64,000 nt of DNA from Enterobacter vonholyi (GTDB lineage: Bacteria; Pseudomonadota; Gammaproteobacteria; Enterobacterales; Enterobacteriaceae): the NCBI RefSeq assembly GCF_008364555.1, contig NZ_VTUC01000007.1:1-64000 (forward strand), read 5' to 3'. The notes beneath the pieces are model-generated. The model was not told the DNA's origin, did not search any database, and saw only the letters and a list, made by a program, of their open reading frames with translations. This document shows positions 14,813-26,952 of the stretch, in pieces (positions within the stretch are counted from its first letter, which is position 1; each line of letters begins with the position of its first letter). The position numbers and the translations under genes are program-made.

Positions 14813-15123
14813 ATTCTTAAACTCCAACGTTGCATTTTTGGTGACAGATTACGCGTGCGTTACATTTCTCGCAATGGAAGGCGACCTGCATCATGCTGAA
14901 GCGAGACACCAGGAGACACGCGGCGAAAGCTATGCTAAAACACTCTGGATGCTACAGTAATACATTGACGTTACACATGTATGCAGAGGACATCAAACTT
15001 TACTGGCTGCGAAACGTTACGGTAGCCGACTTCCCAGGGTATGGGTAAGAATTCGATTGCAACCCCAGAGTCCGGATGCATCTGATGACTCTGGTGACAG
15101 CTTATAACAGAGGATAACAGCGC
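14813..15123 (+). promoter_or_regulatory. yhfA-crp divergent regulatory region and crp leader
   Basis: The 311-base gap shows the conserved crp promoter stretch (gcgaaagctatgctaaaac, from about 14922), with a possible -10 TATGCT at 14931-14936, and a long untranslated leader. In E. coli, crp is autoregulated by CRP here. No perfect CRP palindrome is evident, so the exact sites are not assigned. A leader hairpin is listed separately. Confidence 0.6.
15065..15094 (+). promoter_or_regulatory. Hairpin in the crp 5' leader
   Basis: CCAGAGTC (15065-15072) pairs with GACTCTGG (15087-15094). The loop contains the self-complementary GATGCATC. It ends 29 bases before the crp ATG, and E. coli crp has a hairpin with a different core at the same place (recalled, not checked). 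Confidence 0.5.
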
Positions 15124-15756
15124 ATGGTGCTTGGCAAACCGCAAACAGACCCGACTCTCGAATGGTTCTTGTCTCATTGCCACATTCATAAGTACCCATC
15201 TAAGAGCACGCTGATTCACCAGGGTGAAAAAGCGGAAACGTTGTATTACATCGTTAAAGGCTCGGTGGCAGTGCTGATCAAAGATGAAGAAGGGAAAGAG
15301 ATGATCCTTTCTTATCTGAACCAGGGCGATTTCATCGGTGAACTGGGCCTGTTTGAAGAGGGCCAGGAACGTAGCGCCTGGGTTCGAGCAAAGACAGCAT
15401 GTGAAGTGGCTGAAATTTCTTACAAGAAGTTCCGTCAGCTGATTCAGGTTAACCCTGACATCCTGATGCGTCTTTCTTCCCAGATGGCGCGCCGTCTGCA
15501 GGTCACCTCAGAGAAAGTGGGTAACCTCGCCTTCCTGGACGTTACCGGTCGTATCGCGCAGACCCTGCTGAACCTGGCGAAACAGCCAGACGCCATGACC
15601 CACCCGGACGGCATGCAAATTAAAATTACCCGTCAGGAAATTGGTCAGATCGTCGGTTGCTCCCGTGAAACAGTAGGCCGTATCCTGAAAATGCTGGAAG
15701 ATCAAAACCTGATCTCCGCCCACGGTAAAACCATCGTGGTCTACGGAACGCGTTAA
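15124..15756 (+). CDS. crp: cAMP receptor protein (catabolite activator)
   Basis: CRP is the global cAMP-dependent transcription factor. It has 210 residues and from memory differs from E. coli CRP at about one position (RLSSQMARR where E. coli has RLSAQMARR). The cyclic nucleotide-binding domain covers 1-135 with the phosphate-binding cassette [14 protein letters not shown]. The hinge helix comes next, and the helix-turn-helix lies at about 169-191 ([19 protein letters not shown]). It is monocistronic with an intrinsic terminator. Likely targets in this window include ppiA/tsgA, pckA and gntT. Confidence 0.99.
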   Translation: MVLGKPQTDPTLEWFLSHCHIHKYPSKSTLIHQGEKAETLYYIVKGSVAVLIKDEEGKEMILSYLNQGDFIGELGLFEEGQERSAWVRAKTACEVAEISYKKFRQLIQVNPDILMRLSSQMARRLQVTSEKVGNLAFLDVTGRIAQTLLNLAKQPDAMTHPDGMQIKITRQEIGQIVGCSRETVGRILKMLEDQNLISAHGKTIVVYGTR

Positions 15757-15765
15757 TTCCGCTTA

Positions 15766-15801
15766 AACGGCGTGCCATCGCAAGGTGTCACGCCGTTTTT
15801 G
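15766..15801 (+). terminator. crp intrinsic terminator
   Basis: AACGGCGTG pairs with CACGCCGTT, followed by TTTTGTC. It lies just after the crp stop and 13 bases before the yhfK start, so yhfK is probably expressed by read-through or from its own promoter. Confidence 0.88.
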
Positions 15802-15813
15802 TCTCTATTCCCC

Positions 15814-19139
<3,326 letters not shown>

Positions 19140-19149
19140 TCACAGTGAT

Positions 19150-19188
19150 TGTGAAAATATAATCACAAAATATGCATAAAAAATCACA
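19150..19188 (-). promoter_or_regulatory. Tandem ARG boxes (ArgR operator) of argD
   Basis: Box 1 is TGTGAAAATATAATCACA (19150-19167) and box 2 is TATGCATAAAAAATCACA (19171-19188). Each fits the 18-base ARG consensus WNTGAATWWWWATTCANW with two mismatches, and they are 3 bp apart, the standard ArgR hexamer spacing. They lie just before the argD start. Confidence 0.8.
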
Positions 19189-19204
19189 GCAAGGCAACAG
19201 ATAT

Positions 19205-19768
19205 TCAGCGATGGAGGAAATTTGCCAGCAGCGCGTGCCCCTGCTCGCTGAGGATACTTTCCGGGTGGAACTGCACGCCTTCGAGATCCCATTCGCGGTG
19301 GCGAATCCCCATGATCTCCTGCGTATCGCTCCAGGCGGTCACCTCAAAGCAGTCGGGCAGCGTCGACGGGTCAATGACCAGGGAATGGTAGCGCGTCACG
19401 GTTAACGGATTATTGAGCCCCGTAAACACCCCGGTGCCGGCGTGGGTGACCGGAGAGGTTTTACCGTGCATCACTTTCACGGCGCGCACGATGGTGGCAC
19501 CAAACGCCTGGGCAATTGCCTGATGCCCCAGGCAGACGCCCAGGATTGGCAGCTTGCCGGCATAGTGCTGGATAACCTCCAGCGAAATACCCGATTCCGA
19601 CGGAGTGCAGGGGCCGGGTGAAATCACTATTTTCTGCGGCGCCAGCGTCTCGATATCGGCGAGAGCGATCTCGTCGTTACGGCGGACAACCACCTCTGCA
19701 CCCAGTTCACAAAAATACTGGTAAAGGTTCCAGGTGAAGGAATCGTAGTTATCAATCAGCAGAATCAT
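19205..19768 (-). CDS. pabA: Aminodeoxychorismate synthase glutamine amidotransferase component
   Basis: PabA hydrolyses glutamine and passes ammonia to PabB to make 4-amino-4-deoxychorismate for folate. It has 187 residues, a class I amidotransferase. The nucleophile is Cys79 ([11 protein letters not shown]), and the His-Glu pair is in VQFHPESIL near 168-170. The oxyanion region is [11 protein letters not shown]. It lies 30 bases after fic and 86 before argD. Confidence 0.98.
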   Translation of the reverse strand: MILLIDNYDSFTWNLYQYFCELGAEVVVRRNDEIALADIETLAPQKIVISPGPCTPSESGISLEVIQHYAGKLPILGVCLGHQAIAQAFGATIVRAVKVMHGKTSPVTHAGTGVFTGLNNPLTVTRYHSLVIDPSTLPDCFEVTAWSDTQEIMGIRHREWDLEGVQFHPESILSEQGHALLANFLHR

Positions 19769-19798
19769 GGCGGCTCCCGAAAAAAATGCCGCCCTATT

Positions 19799-20383
19799 CT
19801 ACTCAGATTCCCGCGCTTCGCTCACTACTTTGGCAAAGATTGCGTTTAACGCGGTTAAATCTCCCGTTGCGCCACTTCGGTTAGCCGCAACCCACTGCTC
19901 GGGGTCGATATCACGCCAGTCCAGCGAGTAGCCCGCGTGGAGCGACAGCTGCTCAAAGAAAACGCGTTGGGCAATACCGTTGCCACGCATAAACGGATGC
20001 AGCATGTTGATTTCGCAGTAGTAGTGGCTAACTCTGTCAACAAACGCAGCTTTCTCAAGACCCACAAGATACTTTTCGCTTTCCAGCGCCGCCATCAGCT
20101 CGTTCCCCATCTTTTCGATGTACTCAAAATGGCAGAAGGGAATGTCACCTTTAAAAATATCCTCGGTACGGAGCTCACCTGCCCGCTTCATCTCACTGCG
20201 GTACAGATGACGATGAATAAGGCACAGATGGGGTAGCCCGGGCGCGGAAGGCCCAAGCTCCAGCGTCTCAATATGGGGTTCTGAGGGACCATTACCTTTT
20301 TCAAGGAGACAACTGGCCTGTAAATTGACGTTACGCTGCTGTTCCCAGAGACGGGATTTTTGCTTGTCGGTGAGTTTTTTCAC
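19799..20383 (-). CDS. fic: YhfG(FicA)-Fic fusion: AMP-transferase toxin with antitoxin N-terminus
   Basis: Fic proteins transfer AMP to target proteins (gyrase and topo IV for FicT toxins). The 194-residue protein begins MKKLTDKQKSRLWEQQRN, which I recognise as the start of YhfG/FicA, the small antitoxin normally encoded just upstream. At about residues 29-38 it passes into Fic sequence matching E. coli Fic from about residue 45 on. The antitoxin inhibitory motif S-x-x-x-E is kept (S24, E28), but the next residue is K, not G/N. The Fic catalytic motif is intact: H129, F131, G134, N135, G136, R140. The usual WAG motif reads RAG (residues 67-69). GTG start with a strong SD (GGGAGG, 6 bases upstream). 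It could be a functional self-inhibited enzyme or a decaying remnant. Confidence 0.85.
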   Translation of the reverse strand: MKKLTDKQKSRLWEQQRNVNLQASCLLEKGNGPSEPHIETLELGPSAPGLPHLCLIHRHLYRSEMKRAGELRTEDIFKGDIPFCHFEYIEKMGNELMAALESEKYLVGLEKAAFVDRVSHYYCEINMLHPFMRGNGIAQRVFFEQLSLHAGYSLDWRDIDPEQWVAANRSGATGDLTALNAIFAKVVSEARESE

Positions 20384-20459
20384 TTAACGCCTCCCTGAAT
20401 AGTCCGTTTGCCACAAGTATAAGCAGCAAAACGCGCTTTCGCAGGGAGGGCTACATAAC

Positions 20460-20481
20460 GCGGGCCGGAGAAGCCCGCGCT
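20460..20481 (-). terminator. Likely ppiA terminator hairpin
   Basis: CGCGGGC and GCCCGCG form a 7-bp stem around cggagaa, just after the ppiA stop. The T-tract is poor on both strands, so confidence is moderate. Confidence 0.5.
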
Positions 20482-20489
20482 CAGAAGAG

Positions 20490-21071
<582 letters not shown>

Positions 21072-21204
21072 TTAACAAAGCGCAGTATAAAAAGCGAATG
21101 GCTTGATTCTAAAGAGCAGTATGAACGGAGACCAGCCTTTTACCTAATTTTACGAAGTTGAAACAATTATTACTACGCAAACGATTGGTTATGCCGCCAA
21201 TTAA

Positions 21205-21220
21205 TGTGATTTAGATCACA
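21205..21220. promoter_or_regulatory. CRP site between ppiA and tsgA
   Basis: TGTGATTTAGATCACA is an exact TGTGA-N6-TCACA palindrome. It is placed to act on ppiA, on tsgA or on both. Confidence 0.85.
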
Positions 21221-21299
21221 CTAAAACCTGCAATGACACATTCATTGCCCTTAAAAGATGGGAATAGATCACTTTAACGACTAAAATCTGCCCGCTCTC

Positions 21300-21326
21300 A
21301 GCGCCCCCTGGGCGCTTTTCTTTTTC
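21300..21326 (+). terminator. Terminator-like hairpin in the tsgA leader
   Basis: AGCGCCC (21300-21306) and GGGCGCT (21310-21316) form a 7-bp stem with a 3-base loop, followed by TTTCTTTTTC. It ends 15 bases before the tsgA ATG. The form is that of an intrinsic terminator, so it may attenuate tsgA or end a short leader RNA. Confidence 0.65.
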
Positions 21327-21340
21327 TGAACAGGCCAGAC

Positions 21341-22525
21341 ATGACTAACAGCAATCGCATCAAGCTCACATGGATCAGCTTCTTCTCCTACGCCCTGACC
21401 GGCGCGTTGGTGATCGTCACCGGGATGGTGATGGGGAATATCGCAGACTACTTCCATCTGCCCGTTTCCAGCATGAGTAACACCTTCACCTTCCTCAACG
21501 CGGGGATCCTGATCTCTATCTTCCTGAATGCCTGGCTGATGGAAATCGTCCCGCTGAAAACCCAGTTACGCTTTGGCTTTGTACTGATGGTCGCCGCCGT
21601 GGCGGGTCTGATGCTAAGCCACAGCATCGCCCTGTTCTCAGCCGCCATGTTCGTTCTCGGTCTGGTCAGCGGGATCACTATGTCGATTGGTACGTTCCTG
21701 ATTACCCATATGTATGAAGGCCGCCAGCGCGGCGCGCGTCTGCTGTTTACCGACTCCTTCTTCAGCATGGCCGGGATGATTTTCCCAATGGTCGCGGCCG
21801 TTCTGCTGGCCCGCAGCATTGAGTGGTACTGGGTCTATGCCTGCATTGGTCTGGTCTACGTGGCGATCTTTATTCTGACCTTCGGCTGCGAGTTCCCGGT
21901 GCTGGGCAAAAAAGCGCAAACCACTGCAGAACCCGTCGCGAAAGAGAAATGGGGTATCGGCGTGCTGTTCCTCTCCATCGCCGCCCTGTGCTACATCCTG
22001 GGCCAGCTGGGCTTTATCTCCTGGGTACCGGAATACGCCAAAGGTCTGGGTATGAGCCTGAACGATGCGGGTAAACTGGTGAGCGATTTCTGGATGTCTT
22101 ACATGTTCGGCATGTGGGCGTTTAGCTTCATCCTGCGCTTCTTCGACCTGCAGCGCATTCTGACCGTGCTGGCGGGCCTGGCGACCGTGCTGATGTATCT
22201 GTTCATTAACGGCTCCCCGGAACATATGCCGTGGTTCATTCTGACCTTGGGCTTTTTCTCCAGCGCGATTTACACCTCGATCATCACCCTGGGTTCCCTG
22301 CAGACCAAAGTGGCTTCGCCGAAGCTGGTTAACTTCGTTCTGACCTGCGGCACCATCGGCACCATGCTGACCTTCGTGGTGACGGGCCCGATCGTTGCCC
22401 ACAGCGGCCCGCTGGCCGCGCTGCACACCGCGAACGGTCTGTACGCCGTGGTGTTCATCATGTGCTTCGTTCTGGGCTTCGTGACCCGCCACCGCCAGCA
22501 CAACGCGGCAGCGGCATCGCACTAA
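21341..22525 (+). CDS. tsgA: TsgA, MFS-type membrane transporter
   Basis: A 394-residue major facilitator protein with about 12 membrane segments. It is named from Salmonella, where it is linked to tellurite/selenite tolerance and pH stress; the substrate is unknown. It starts [20 protein letters not shown] and ends in a His- and Ala-rich tail. It is preceded by a CRP site and a terminator-like leader hairpin, and is convergent with codA, with 18 bases between the stops. Confidence 0.93.
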   Translation: MTNSNRIKLTWISFFSYALTGALVIVTGMVMGNIADYFHLPVSSMSNTFTFLNAGILISIFLNAWLMEIVPLKTQLRFGFVLMVAAVAGLMLSHSIALFSAAMFVLGLVSGITMSIGTFLITHMYEGRQRGARLLFTDSFFSMAGMIFPMVAAVLLARSIEWYWVYACIGLVYVAIFILTFGCEFPVLGKKAQTTAEPVAKEKWGIGVLFLSIAALCYILGQLGFISWVPEYAKGLGMSLNDAGKLVSDFWMSYMFGMWAFSFILRFFDLQRILTVLAGLATVLMYLFINGSPEHMPWFILTLGFFSSAIYTSIITLGSLQTKVASPKLVNFVLTCGTIGTMLTFVVTGPIVAHSGPLAALHTANGLYAVVFIMCFVLGFVTRHRQHNAAAASH

Positions 22526-22532
22526 ACCCTGC

Positions 22533-22557
22533 GCCCCTTTGCATTACGCAGAGGGGC
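22533..22557. terminator. tsgA/codA convergent hairpin containing the codA stop codon
   Basis: GCCCCTTTGC (22533-22542) pairs with GCAGAGGGGC (22548-22557) over 10 bp with one G-U wobble and a 5-base loop. The codA TAA (22544-22546) is in the loop. U-tracts are short on both strands, so termination may be partial. Confidence 0.6.
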
Positions 22558-23845
22558 TATTTCTGGCGAAGCTCACCTCTTCTCCTCCGTTATCCATCTG
22601 GATCCAGGTCTGCGCCAGCTGCGTGGTGGCAATAATTCGCCCCTGACGAATCGACCAGCGCACCGGCACCTGACAGCGCACCGCTTCAAACCCACTCTCA
22701 GCAGGCAAAATAATCAGGTTTGCCGGGTTTCCCGTAGCAATACCGTAATCGCTCAGGCCAAAGGTGCGGGCGCTGTTATGGGTAATCAGGTTCAGGCCGC
22801 TGTCGATTTGCGGATAGCCCATCATCTGGCAGACGTGCAGCCCCATATGCAGCACCTGCAGCATGTTGCCGGTGCCGAGCGGGTACCACGGATCGAAGAC
22901 ATCGTCATGACCAAAGCAGACGTTAATACCTGCTTCCTGCAGTTCTTTCACGCGGGTGATGCCGCGGCGCTTCGGATAGTCATCAAAGCGCCCCTGCAGG
23001 TGGATATTGACCAGCGGGTTAGCGACGAAGTTAATCCCCGACATCTTCAGCAGACGGAAGAGCCGCGAGGTGTAAGCGCCGTTGTAGGAGTGCATGGCGG
23101 TGGTATGGCTCGCCGTCACGCGCGGGCCGATGCCGGCCTCATACGCCAGCGCTGCCACCGTCTCGACAAACCGCGACTGCTCGTCGTCGATTTCATCGCA
23201 GTGGATATCCAGCGGACGGTCATACTTCTTCGCCAGTTCAAAAGCGATATGCAGCGACTGCACGCCATACTCGCGGGTGAACTCGAAGTGAGGGATCGCC
23301 CCCACCACGTCGGCGCCCAGCTTTAACGCCTCTTCCAGCAGCGCCGCGCCGTTCGGGTAAGAGAGAATCCCTTCCTGCGGAAACGCAACGATTTGCAGCG
23401 TTACCCACGGGGCCACCTCCTGCTTCACCTCCAGCATCGCCTTCAGGGCGGTAAGCGTCGGGTCGGAGACATCCACATGGGTTCGGACAAACTGGATGCC
23501 GTTAGCGATTTGCCACTTCAGCGTTTTCCAGGCGCGCGCTTTCACGTCGTCATGGCTGAGCAACGCCTTGCGCTCCGCCCAGCGCTCAATACCCTCAAAC
23601 AGCGTGCCGGACTGGTTCCAGTTCGGCTCGCCCGCCGTCTGGGTCGTATCAAGATGGATATGCGGCTCAATGAACGGCGGGATAGCCAGCCCACCGCGCG
23701 CATTCAATACTTCATAACTTTCGGCGTGGGTGTCGTCCATCGGGGTGATGTCACCAAATCGCCCGTTCTCAATGGCGAGCTGCCACAGCCCTTCCCGACC
23801 CGGTAAACGAACATTCTGAACAAGCCATAACGGTGTTGTAGACAT
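22544..23845 (-). CDS. codA: Cytosine deaminase
   Basis: CodA hydrolyses cytosine to uracil and ammonia in pyrimidine salvage. It has 433 residues of the amidohydrolase superfamily and is closely similar to E. coli CodA. Metal ligands include H62 and H64 (PHIHLDTT), the His/Glu of HCDEIDDEQ, and the Asp of [11 protein letters not shown]. In E. coli codA follows the transporter gene codB at another locus. Here there is no codB, and the gene stands between tsgA and nirB. It could be a paralogue with a slightly different substrate range. Confidence 0.93.
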   Translation of the reverse strand: MSTTPLWLVQNVRLPGREGLWQLAIENGRFGDITPMDDTHAESYEVLNARGGLAIPPFIEPHIHLDTTQTAGEPNWNQSGTLFEGIERWAERKALLSHDDVKARAWKTLKWQIANGIQFVRTHVDVSDPTLTALKAMLEVKQEVAPWVTLQIVAFPQEGILSYPNGAALLEEALKLGADVVGAIPHFEFTREYGVQSLHIAFELAKKYDRPLDIHCDEIDDEQSRFVETVAALAYEAGIGPRVTASHTTAMHSYNGAYTSRLFRLLKMSGINFVANPLVNIHLQGRFDDYPKRRGITRVKELQEAGINVCFGHDDVFDPWYPLGTGNMLQVLHMGLHVCQMMGYPQIDSGLNLITHNSARTFGLSDYGIATGNPANLIILPAESGFEAVRCQVPVRWSIRQGRIIATTQLAQTWIQMDNGGEEVSFARNSPSA

Positions 23846-23984
23846 ACCCTTCCCCTAAAAAACGCCGCTGATTTTCAGGCGTATCGATTTTGGCAAAACC
23901 ATCTCCTGATTTGTACACAAATTCAACGAGCACGAAAAGCCTGCGATTTCCGCCACTTATAAAAATCCTGACAAATCAGTCGCA

Positions 23985-24000
23985 TACCACCTAAGGAGTA
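23985..24000 (+). promoter_or_regulatory. NarL/NarP 7-2-7 site of nirB
   Basis: TACCACC-TA-AGGAGTA is an inverted heptamer pair of the NarL/NarP type. Its centre is 28 bases upstream of the FNR site centre, as at the E. coli nirB promoter (about -69.5). Confidence 0.75.
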
Positions 24001-24013
24001 GGCTAAGACGTAT

Positions 24014-24060
24014 TTGATTTGCATCAATAAGCGCCACTGCTGAATCGTTAAGGTAGGCAA
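24014..24060 (+). promoter_or_regulatory. FNR-dependent nirB promoter
   Basis: The FNR box TTGATTTGCATCAA (24014-24027) is a perfect TTGAT-N4-ATCAA. The -10 is probably TAAGGT (24049-24054) and the start is near 24062, placing FNR at about -41.5 as in E. coli. Anaerobic and nitrate/nitrite control is expected. Confidence 0.85.
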
Positions 24061-24085
24061 TAATAGAAAAGAAATCGAGGCAATA

Positions 24086-26629
24086 ATGAGCAAACTCAGA
24101 CTCGCTATCATCGGTAACGGCATGGTCGGCCACCGCTTTATTGAGGATCTTCTCGATAAGGCCGATGCTGAGCAGTTCGATATTACCGTGTTCTGTGAAG
24201 AACCCCGCAAGGCGTACGACCGTGTGCACCTGTCTTCCTACTTCTCCCATCATACCGCCGAAGAGCTCTCTCTGGTGCGTGAAGGTTTCTACGAGAAGCA
24301 TGGCGTAAAAGTGCTGGTGGGCGAACGCGCTATCACCATCAACCGTCAGGAAAAAGTGATCCACTCCAGCGCCGGACGTACGGTTTTTTACGACAAGCTG
24401 ATCATGGCGACGGGCTCCTATCCGTGGATCCCGCCAATTAAAGGCTCGGAAACTCAGGATTGCTTCGTCTACCGTACCATTGAAGACCTTAACGCCATCG
24501 AATCCTGCGCGCGTCGAAGCAAACGCGGCGCGGTGGTGGGGGGCGGCCTGCTGGGTCTGGAAGCGGCAGGCGCGCTGAAAAACCTCGGCGTTGAAACCCA
24601 TGTCATCGAATTTGCCCCGATGCTGATGGCAGAACAGCTCGACCACATGGGCGGTGACCAGCTGCGTCGTAAAATCGAAAGCATGGGCGTGAAGGTTCAC
24701 ACCAGCAAGAACACCAAAGAGATCGTTCAGGAAGGGACTGAAGCGCGCAAAACCATGCGCTTTGCCGACGGCAGCGAGCTGGAAGTGGACTTCATCGTCT
24801 TCTCCACCGGTATTCGTCCGCGCGACAAGCTGGCGACCCAGTGCGGTCTTGCCGTGGCGCAGCGCGGCGGGATCATGATTAACGACACCTGCCAAACCTC
24901 CGATCCGGATATCTACGCGATTGGCGAATGCGCCAGCTGGAACAACCGCGTATACGGTCTGGTGGCGCCCGGCTACAAAATGGCGCAGGTCGCAGTGGAC
25001 CATATCCTCGGCAGCGAAAACGCCTTTACCGGCGCAGACATGAGCGCCAAGCTGAAGCTGCTGGGCGTAGATGTCGGCGGTATTGGCGATGCGCACGGCC
25101 GCACCCCGAATTCCCGCAGCTATGTCTATCTCGACGAAAGCAAAGAGGTCTACAAACGACTCATCGTCAGTCAGGACAACAAAACCCTGCTCGGCGCGGT
25201 GCTGGTGGGCGACACCAGTGACTTCGGCAATCTGCTCCAGCTGGTGCTCAACGCCATCGAACTGCCGGAAAACCCGGACGCGCTGATCCTTCCGGCTCAT
25301 GCCTCCAGCGGCAAGCCGTCAATCGGCGTGGATAAACTGCCGGACAGCGCGCAGATTTGCTCCTGCTTCGACGTCACCAAAGGCATGCTGATCTCCGCCA
25401 TCAACAAAGGCTGCCACACCGTTGCGGCCCTGAAAGCCGAAACCAAAGCCGGTACCGGCTGCGGCGGCTGTATTCCGCTGGTCACTCAGGTGCTGAACGC
25501 CGAACTGGCGAAACAGGGCATCGAAGTGAACAACAACCTGTGCGAGCACTTCGCTTATTCTCGCCAGGAGCTGTACCACCTGATCCGCGTGGAGGGCATT
25601 AAGTCCTTCGACGAACTGCTGGCGAAGCACGGCCAAGGCTACGGCTGCGAAGTGTGTAAACCGACCGTCGGCTCCCTGCTGGCCTCCTGCTGGAACGAGT
25701 ACGTGCTCAAGCCCGAGCATACGCCGCTGCAGGACACCAACGACAACTTCCTGGCGAACATCCAGAAAGACGGCACCTACTCCGTTATTCCACGCTCAGC
25801 CGGGGGCGAAATCACGCCGGAAGGGCTGGTCGCCGTGGGCCGTATCGCGCGTGAATTTAACCTCTACACCAAAATCACCGGTTCCCAGCGTATCGGCCTG
25901 TTTGGCGCGCAGAAGGACGACCTGCCGGAAATCTGGCGTCAGCTGATTGAGGCGGGCTTCGAAACCGGTCACGCGTATGCCAAAGCGCTGCGCATGGCGA
26001 AAACCTGCGTGGGCAGCACCTGGTGCCGCTACGGCGTGGGCGACAGCGTGGGCTTCGGCGTGGAGCTGGAAAACCGCTACAAAGGCATCCGTACCCCGCA
26101 CAAAATGAAGTTCGGCGTCTCCGGCTGCACCCGCGAATGTGCGGAAGCGCAGGGTAAAGACGTGGGTATTATTGCCACCGAGAAAGGCTGGAACCTGTAT
26201 GTGTGCGGCAACGGCGGGATGAAACCGCGCCATGCGGACCTGCTGGCGGCGGATCTCGATCGCGACACGCTGATTCAGTATCTTGACCGATTCATGATGT
26301 TCTATATCCGCACCGCCGATAAGCTGACCCGTACCGCTTCCTGGCTCGATAACCTGGAAGGCGGCATCGACTACCTTAAATCAGTCATTATCGACGACAA
26401 GCTGGGCCTGAACGAGCATCTGGAAGCCGAGATGGCCCGCCTGCGCGAGGCGGTGATCTGCGAATGGACGGAAACCGTCAACACCCCGGCGGCGCAGACG
26501 CGCTTCAAACACTTCATAAATAGCACCCAGCGCGACCCGAACGTGCAGGTAGTGCCGGAGCGTGAACAGCATCGTCCGGCGACACCGTATGAACGCATTC
26601 CGGTTACGCTGGTGGAGGAAAACGCATGA
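24086..26629 (+). CDS. nirB: NADH-dependent nitrite reductase, large subunit
   Basis: NirB reduces nitrite to ammonium in the cytoplasm using NADH, FAD, an iron-sulfur cluster and siroheme. It has 847 residues. The N-terminal FAD/NAD oxidoreductase (AIIGNGMVGHRF at 7-18; GAVVGGGLLGLEAAG near 148) is followed by a BFD-like [2Fe-2S] region (ICSCFDVTKG, TGCGGC) and C-terminal sulfite/nitrite reductase domains. The siroheme/4Fe-4S cysteines are in GVSGCTRECAEAQ and VCGNGG. It overlaps nirD by four bases. Confidence 0.98.
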   Translation: MSKLRLAIIGNGMVGHRFIEDLLDKADAEQFDITVFCEEPRKAYDRVHLSSYFSHHTAEELSLVREGFYEKHGVKVLVGERAITINRQEKVIHSSAGRTVFYDKLIMATGSYPWIPPIKGSETQDCFVYRTIEDLNAIESCARRSKRGAVVGGGLLGLEAAGALKNLGVETHVIEFAPMLMAEQLDHMGGDQLRRKIESMGVKVHTSKNTKEIVQEGTEARKTMRFADGSELEVDFIVFSTGIRPRDKLATQCGLAVAQRGGIMINDTCQTSDPDIYAIGECASWNNRVYGLVAPGYKMAQVAVDHILGSENAFTGADMSAKLKLLGVDVGGIGDAHGRTPNSRSYVYLDESKEVYKRLIVSQDNKTLLGAVLVGDTSDFGNLLQLVLNAIELPENPDALILPAHASSGKPSIGVDKLPDSAQICSCFDVTKGMLISAINKGCHTVAALKAETKAGTGCGGCIPLVTQVLNAELAKQGIEVNNNLCEHFAYSRQELYHLIRVEGIKSFDELLAKHGQGYGCEVCKPTVGSLLASCWNEYVLKPEHTPLQDTNDNFLANIQKDGTYSVIPRSAGGEITPEGLVAVGRIAREFNLYTKITGSQRIGLFGAQKDDLPEIWRQLIEAGFETGHAYAKALRMAKTCVGSTWCRYGVGDSVGFGVELENRYKGIRTPHKMKFGVSGCTRECAEAQGKDVGIIATEKGWNLYVCGNGGMKPRHADLLAADLDRDTLIQYLDRFMMFYIRTADKLTRTASWLDNLEGGIDYLKSVIIDDKLGLNEHLEAEMARLREAVICEWTETVNTPAAQTRFKHFINSTQRDPNVQVVPEREQHRPATPYERIPVTLVEENA

Positions 26630-26952
26630 GCCAGTGGGTAAACATCTGCAATATTAACGACATTCTCCCCGCAACCGGCGTCTGTGCGCTGCTGGGCAAC
26701 GAGCAGGTGGCGATTTTTCGCCCTCGCCACGATGAACAGGTCTTTGCTATCAGCAACATCGACCCGTTCTTCGAGGCCAGCGTGCTCTCCCGCGGACTGA
26801 TTGCCGAGCATCAGGGTGAACTGTGGGTCGCCAGCCCGTTGAAAAAGCAGCGTTTCCGCTTAACCGACGGACTCTGCATGGAAGATGAAAGCTTCTCGGT
26901 CAAACACTACGACGTCCGCGTGAAGGACGGCGAGGTGCAGCTGAAAGCTTAA
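26626..26952 (+). CDS. nirD: Nitrite reductase, small subunit (Rieske-like)
   Basis: NirD is the small subunit of the NADH nitrite reductase. It has 108 residues with a Rieske fold but, as in its family, lacks the full set of cluster ligands. It starts MSQWVNICNINDILPATGVC and is coupled to nirB by an ATGA overlap. In E. coli and Salmonella the next gene is nirC (nitrite channel). Here only a 134-base spacer separates it from cysG. Confidence 0.97.
   Translation: MSQWVNICNINDILPATGVCALLGNEQVAIFRPRHDEQVFAISNIDPFFEASVLSRGLIAEHQGELWVASPLKKQRFRLTDGLCMEDESFSVKHYDVRVKDGEVQLKA

Noticed and set aside
19150-19167. TGTGA...TCACA upstream of argD as a CRP site
   Set aside because: The half-sites are 8 bases apart, not 6, and the sequence fits the ARG box with a second box 3 bp away.
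23957-25300. 447-codon frame antisense to nirB
   Set aside because: It mirrors nirB codon use, has a His/Phe/Gln-rich composition typical of a reverse-strand shadow, and has no SD or homology.
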